In this document: positions 60,433 to 64,000 of the stretch, piece after piece
Layout: every line of letters begins with the position of its first letter
How positions within the stretch are numbered: position 1 is the stretch's first letter
Assembly (NCBI RefSeq): GCF_041435495.1
Contig: NZ_CP108644.1
Location: forward strand, 3,829,501 to 3,893,500
From: Streptomyces sp. NBC_01116
GTDB taxonomy: Bacteria > Actinomycetota > Actinomycetes > Streptomycetales > Streptomycetaceae
Direction: 5' to 3'
Length of the DNA: 64,000 nt
The notes under the pieces: model-generated
Database searches by the model: none
The model's input: the letters and a program-made list of their open reading frames with translations, nothing else
Told to the model about the DNA's origin: nothing
Made by a program: the position numbers and the translations under genes

Positions 60433-61761
60433 TCAGCCCGCGCGCTCCACCGCCGCGGCGGGTGCGGCCTCCGGCTCGGCCAGGTCCGGCCGGGCCTCGG
60501 CCGGTACGGGCGCGGGCTCGGGCAGGACGTCCGCCACCGTGTGCTCCTCGCGCGGCAGGTTGCGCATCAGCAGCCAGTAGCCGCCTCCGGCGACCGTGCC
60601 GATCACGGCGCAGGCGGCCCACAGCCAGGCGGCGCCGTAGTGGTCGATCACGAATCCGGACATCAGCGGCGCGACGAGCGCGGCCACCGACCAGGACATC
60701 GTGTACATGCCCTGGTAACGGCCCCGGCCCCTGACGGGCGACAACTGCACGACCAGGCCCGTCTGGGTGGGCGCGTTCACGATCTCGGCCAGGGTCCAGA
60801 CGCAGACGGTGAGGGCGTACGCCGCGACCGACCCGGCGAAGGCGGTGAGCCCGAAGCCGTACCCGGCGAGCAGCGAGGAGATGATCAGCAGCCGGCGCGG
60901 GTCGCGGTCCTGGATGAACCGGGTGACGGGGATCTGGAGCACCACGATCAGCACCCCGTTGACGAAGATGGCGGTACCGAAGTCGGAGCTGGACAGCCCG
61001 TCCTTCACCATGGCCACCGGCAGCCCCACGTACCCCTGCTGGAAGATCAGCGACACCAGGAACGACAGCCCCACGACCCCCATGTAGCGCCCGTCGCGCA
61101 GGACGGTGGTCAACCGCACGTCGTCCTTGGACCGCTTGCCGCCGACGGTCTTCACGGCCGCTTCCTCGGGCCGCGACTCCGGCACCTTCATGAAGACGAG
61201 GACGGCGCACACGAGCGTCATCAGGGCCTCGCCGATGAAGCAGGCGAGGTAGCTGTACTCGGCGATGAACCCGGCCCCGGCGGAGGAGATCGCGAAGCCG
61301 AGGTTGATGGCCCAGTAGTTGAGCGAGAAGGCCCGGACCCGGTCCTTCGGAGGCACGATGTCGGCCATCATCGCCTGGACGGCGGGGCGCGAGGCGTTGC
61401 TCGCCATCCCGACGAAGAACGCCACGGCCGCGATGGCGAACGGGTGCACCATGAACCCGAGCACCAGCACGGACACCGCGGTCGAGAGCTGGGCGATCAG
61501 CATGGTGGGCCGCCGCCCGAGCCGGTCGGTCATCACGCCGGCGCCGAGCGAGGAGACGACCCCGCCCAGCCCGTGCAGGGCGGCGACGAGCCCGGCGTAC
61601 GAAGCGGAGTAGCCCCGGTCCAGGGTCAGATACAGGGCCATGAAGGTCGCGACGAACGCCCCGAGGCGGTTGACCAGGGTGCTGGTCCACAGCCACCAGA
61701 ACTCGCGGGGCAGCCCGGAGACGGTCTCGCGGGCGGCTGTGCGCAGACCGGCGACGGACAT
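60433..61761 (-). CDS. MFS transporter
   Basis: 442 aa, 12 predicted helices. VMTDRLGRRPTMLIAQ (motif A) and SFLVSLIFQQGYVGLPVAM in the second half identify the drug-exporter-type branch. A cytoplasmic loop lies near 200-225 and a charged Ala/Glu/Pro-rich tail follows residue 410. ATG 61761 has GGGGGGA 8 nt upstream; GTG 61776 is the alternative. Divergent from gpmA. Substrate unknown. Confidence 0.87.
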   Translation of the reverse strand: MSVAGLRTAARETVSGLPREFWWLWTSTLVNRLGAFVATFMALYLTLDRGYSASYAGLVAALHGLGGVVSSLGAGVMTDRLGRRPTMLIAQLSTAVSVLVLGFMVHPFAIAAVAFFVGMASNASRPAVQAMMADIVPPKDRVRAFSLNYWAINLGFAISSAGAGFIAEYSYLACFIGEALMTLVCAVLVFMKVPESRPEEAAVKTVGGKRSKDDVRLTTVLRDGRYMGVVGLSFLVSLIFQQGYVGLPVAMVKDGLSSSDFGTAIFVNGVLIVVLQIPVTRFIQDRDPRRLLIISSLLAGYGFGLTAFAGSVAAYALTVCVWTLAEIVNAPTQTGLVVQLSPVRGRGRYQGMYTMSWSVAALVAPLMSGFVIDHYGAAWLWAACAVIGTVAGGGYWLLMRNLPREEHTVADVLPEPAPVPAEARPDLAEPEAAPAAAVERAG

Positions 61762-61966
61762 AAGGATTCCCCCCACGGGACGTGCGGAACAAGGTCTCGG
61801 GTAACACCCCCGACAACGTCCGAGACATTACGAAGCCCAGCTCCCCGACCGCCACTGGATTGACGCCCGCCGTCAATCGTCCGCCCGCCGGCCCTCCCGG
61901 CCCGTGCCCTGTCCGCGTTACGGGCGGGCGCGCGGAGCCCGCACGGGTTCGATTACGCTCGGACTC

Positions 61967-62728
61967 ATGGCCGACGCACCGTACAAGCTGATCCTCCTCC
62001 GCCACGGCGAGAGCGAATGGAACGCGAAGAACCTGTTCACCGGTTGGGTGGACGTCAACCTCACCGAAAAGGGCGAGAAGGAAGCGGTCCGCGGCGGTGA
62101 GCTGCTCAAGGACGCCGGTCTGCTCCCCGACGTCCTGCACACCTCCCTCCAGCGCCGCGCGATCCGGACCGCCCAGCTGGCCCTGGAATCCGCCGACCGC
62201 CTCTGGATCCCGGTCCGCCGCTCCTGGCGCCTGAACGAGCGCCACTACGGCGCGCTCCAGGGCAAGGACAAGGCGCAGACGCTCGCCGAGTTCGGCGAGG
62301 AGCAGTTCATGCTGTGGCGCCGCTCGTACGACACCCCGCCGCCGCCGCTGGCCCGCGACGCGGAGTACAGCCAGTTCGACGACCCGCGCTACGCGACGCT
62401 CCCCCCGGAGCTGCGCCCGGACACGGAGTGCCTGAAGGACGTCGTCGTCCGCATGCTCCCGTACTGGTTCGACAACATCGTCCCGGACCTCCTCACGGGC
62501 CGCACGGTCCTGGTCGCCGCGCACGGCAACAGCCTCCGCGGTCTGGTGAAGCACCTGGACGGCATCTCGGACGAGGAGATCTCGGGCCTCAACATCCCGA
62601 CGGGCATCCCGCTCTCCTACGAGCTCGACGCCGACTTCAAGCCGCTGAAGCCGGGCGGCACGTACCTGGACCCGGACGCGGCGAAGGCCGCCATCGAGGC
62701 CGTGAAGAACCAGGGCAAGAAGAAGTAG
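61967..62728 (+). CDS. gpmA: 2,3-bisphosphoglycerate-dependent phosphoglycerate mutase
   Basis: 253 aa. The phospho-histidine motif [47 protein letters not shown] and [17 protein letters not shown] complete the dPGM active site. It interconverts 3- and 2-phosphoglycerate in glycolysis. ATG 61967 is leaderless: TACGCT (61954-61959) ends 7 nt upstream. A strong terminator follows. Confidence 0.97.
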   Translation: MADAPYKLILLRHGESEWNAKNLFTGWVDVNLTEKGEKEAVRGGELLKDAGLLPDVLHTSLQRRAIRTAQLALESADRLWIPVRRSWRLNERHYGALQGKDKAQTLAEFGEEQFMLWRRSYDTPPPPLARDAEYSQFDDPRYATLPPELRPDTECLKDVVVRMLPYWFDNIVPDLLTGRTVLVAAHGNSLRGLVKHLDGISDEEISGLNIPTGIPLSYELDADFKPLKPGGTYLDPDAAKAAIEAVKNQGKKK

Positions 62729-62748
62729 TCCGCTCTTCTCCGGCTCAC

Positions 62749-62798
62749 CGAGCCCCCTCCTCGCGGACGGACGGTTTCGTCCGTGAGGAGGGGGCTCG
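62749..62798. terminator. Terminator of gpmA
   Basis: A 14-bp outer stem (62749-62762 with 62785-62798) with an inner GGACG/CGTCC stem, followed by TTCGT. Confidence 0.88.
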
Positions 62799-62833
62799 TT
62801 CGTGCCGTCGTTCAGCCGGTACTCAGCCGATGC

Positions 62834-63526
62834 TCAGCCGGTGCCGCTCACGTCGATGACGTCGTCCTTGTCCGGGGGACGGACGTCCAACGGCTCGTCG
62901 AAGGCGCTGAACGACACCGTGTTGTCGAACGTGGCGTCCTTGTAGACGACCTTGAGGATGTACGGCTTGCCCTCGGTGGCCACGTGGAAGCCGAATTCGC
63001 CCTTGGTCTCCTTGTCGGGCACCTTCAGCAGAACCGTCGGCACTCCGTTGATCTCCGACGATTCGCCCTTGGTGGCCTTGCCGAGCGAGGCGAACTCGTG
63101 CGTGCAGTCGGACAGCCCGGCGTCCGGGTTCGACTCGCTGGAATGGTCCTTGATCCACAGTCTCTGCTCGCCCTTGCCCGCGACCTTCCGGCCCGACTCC
63201 TCCATGTGGGTCCGATTGGGGCGGACGTAGTCCGACCCGTCGATCCGGATCTGGTCGAGCCGGGCGCCCGAGGCCGACGCCGTCCTGTACGCGCAGGTGG
63301 CCTTGAGGTCGGTGACCAGGTGGCTGGACCGGTCCTCGCCCCCGGTCACCTTGGTGGCCGTCTCGATGGTCACCGACTTCAGATCGCTCATCGCGGCGTT
63401 CGCGTCGTCGAGCAGCTGGGTGGCGGAGGGTTCCTCCGAGGCGCCGCCGTCCGTGCAGCCGGTCAGCGCGACGCCCGTGACCAGGCACGCCAGGACCGCT
63501 GTCGCAGCGGTCGATATCTTTCGCAC
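62834..63526 (-). CDS. Lipoprotein of unknown function
   Basis: 230 aa. The signal ends in lipobox ALTGC (Cys at about 24). The mature part is a LprG/LppX-like or outer-membrane-carrier-type beta-rich domain (LLDDANAAMSDLKSVTIETATKVTGG, QIRIDGSDYVRPNR, GVPTVLLKVPDKETKGEFGF, KPYILKVVYKD), with two further Cys. It may bind a lipid or glycolipid, but this is weak. GTG 63526 has GGGGG about 6 nt upstream. A stand-alone gene. Confidence 0.8.
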   Translation of the reverse strand: MRKISTAATAVLACLVTGVALTGCTDGGASEEPSATQLLDDANAAMSDLKSVTIETATKVTGGEDRSSHLVTDLKATCAYRTASASGARLDQIRIDGSDYVRPNRTHMEESGRKVAGKGEQRLWIKDHSSESNPDAGLSDCTHEFASLGKATKGESSEINGVPTVLLKVPDKETKGEFGFHVATEGKPYILKVVYKDATFDNTVSFSAFDEPLDVRPPDKDDVIDVSGTG

Positions 63527-63575
63527 AAGAACCCCCAGGTGTGAACCCGATCATCTCAGACGGGGTTCCCCTGCC

Positions 63576-64000
63576 TCAGGCCGCCGGCTTGCGCCAGACC
63601 GAGATGTGCTGGTCCGCGTCGTCGGTGAACGGTGCTCCGTGCCAGTCCGCCACGCGCTGTTCCAGCTCCAGCCCGGCGATGCGGGCCATCAGGTCGAGCT
63701 CCGCCGGCCAGGCGTAGCGGTGCCGGGAGTCGGCGCGACGGTAGCGGCCGTCCTCGCCGTCGCGGGTGAAGTGGTGCGAGACGAGGATCTGCTCGACCAG
63801 GTCGAAGGTGTCGAAGCCGAGATGGCGGTCGGACACGTCGAACGGCACCGCGACCTGGCCCGGTGGCAGGAACCGCAGGGGCGGGACGCCCAGTTCGATG
63901 ACGAACCTGCCGCCGGGCGCGAGGTGGCGGGCCGCGTTGCGGAAGCACTCGACCTGCTCGTCCTGGGTGAGGAGGTTCGAGATGGTGTTGTAGACGAGGT
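63576..64000 (-). CDS. SAM-dependent methyltransferase, C-terminal part
   Basis: At least 140 codons; the start lies beyond the right edge. The visible part begins at LVYNTISNLLTQDEQVECF (motif IV region). It continues with HLAPGGRFVIELGVP and ends with DLMARIAGLELEQRVADWHGAPFTDDADQHISVWRKP, typical of class I methyltransferases. The SAM-binding glycine loop is outside the window. Substrate unknown. Confidence 0.85.
   Translation of the reverse strand, partial: LVYNTISNLLTQDEQVECFRNAARHLAPGGRFVIELGVPPLRFLPPGQVAVPFDVSDRHLGFDTFDLVEQILVSHHFTRDGEDGRYRRADSRHRYAWPAELDLMARIAGLELEQRVADWHGAPFTDDADQHISVWRKPAA

Overview
The window reads as chromosomal DNA of a Streptomyces: very high GC with strong third-position GC bias, GTG starts, many TANNNT-type leaderless promoters, long perfect-stem terminators, and marker genes such as phoR/phoP/phoU, cdgB, msiK, nagK/nagA, hbpS-senS-senR and terD. 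The protease at 1.4-2.7 kb is so close to the streptogrisin C I remember from S. griseus that a member of the S. griseus group is likely. Gene order from the nag locus to phoU runs parallel to the S. coelicolor core chromosome as I recall it, so most of the window is core, with accessory patches.

Layout. 0-4 kb: 5' end of an ECF sigma factor gene, then two secreted proteins with the same C-terminal chitin-binding module (intradiol dioxygenase and SprC), a small APH-like kinase and a DUF3263 protein. 4-9 kb: amino-sugar block (orphan sugar-binding lipoprotein, nagK, nagA, PfkB kinase) with two DasR-type operators between the divergent arms. 9-24 kb: CBM35 membrane protein, diguanylate cyclase cdgB with Crp-like and BldD-like sites, flavin reductase, arfB, terD, secreted M4 and M1 peptidases, propeller lipoprotein plus ankyrin protein, the haem sensor system hbpS-senS-senR with a 25-bp tandem repeat array in its divergent promoter, an AraC remnant and a pentapeptide protein. 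24-31.8 kb: flavoproteins, quinone oxidoreductase, GNAT, an APH-like kinase, and a divergent MarR/MFS pair with palindromic operators.

31.8-40 kb: an all-minus-strand accessory block (ribbon-helix-helix protein, DUF4097 protein, DrrAB-type exporter, cytochrome P450, AurF-like di-iron oxygenase, ferredoxin-fused NADPH reductase), then tRNA-Thr. 40-43 kb: msiK, the shared sugar-ABC ATPase, also with a DasR-type site, plus two small leaderless genes. 43-55.5 kb: DoxX protein and the actinobacterial cluster carD-ispD-ispF-cysS-rlmB, split between ispF and cysS by a 5.8-kb cassette (GNAT, family-5 binding protein, fused permease, MFS exporter, F420/FMN-type protein). The cassette carries a Zur-like box and a predicted RBS-masking hairpin. 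56-64 kb: lipoprotein, phoP/phoR with a PHO-box-like site before phoU, a 49-residue eight-cysteine protein, an MFS exporter, gpmA, a lipoprotein and a partial methyltransferase.

Functional links: DasR sites join the nag genes and msiK (GlcNAc and chitin use, matching the two chitin-binding exoproteins). PhoRP-PhoU handles phosphate. The Zur-like cassette, the Cys-rich protein and HbpS-SenSR suggest metal and redox management. The strongest candidates for something new are the metal cassette inside the isoprenoid/tRNA-synthetase cluster and the small Cys-rich gene.
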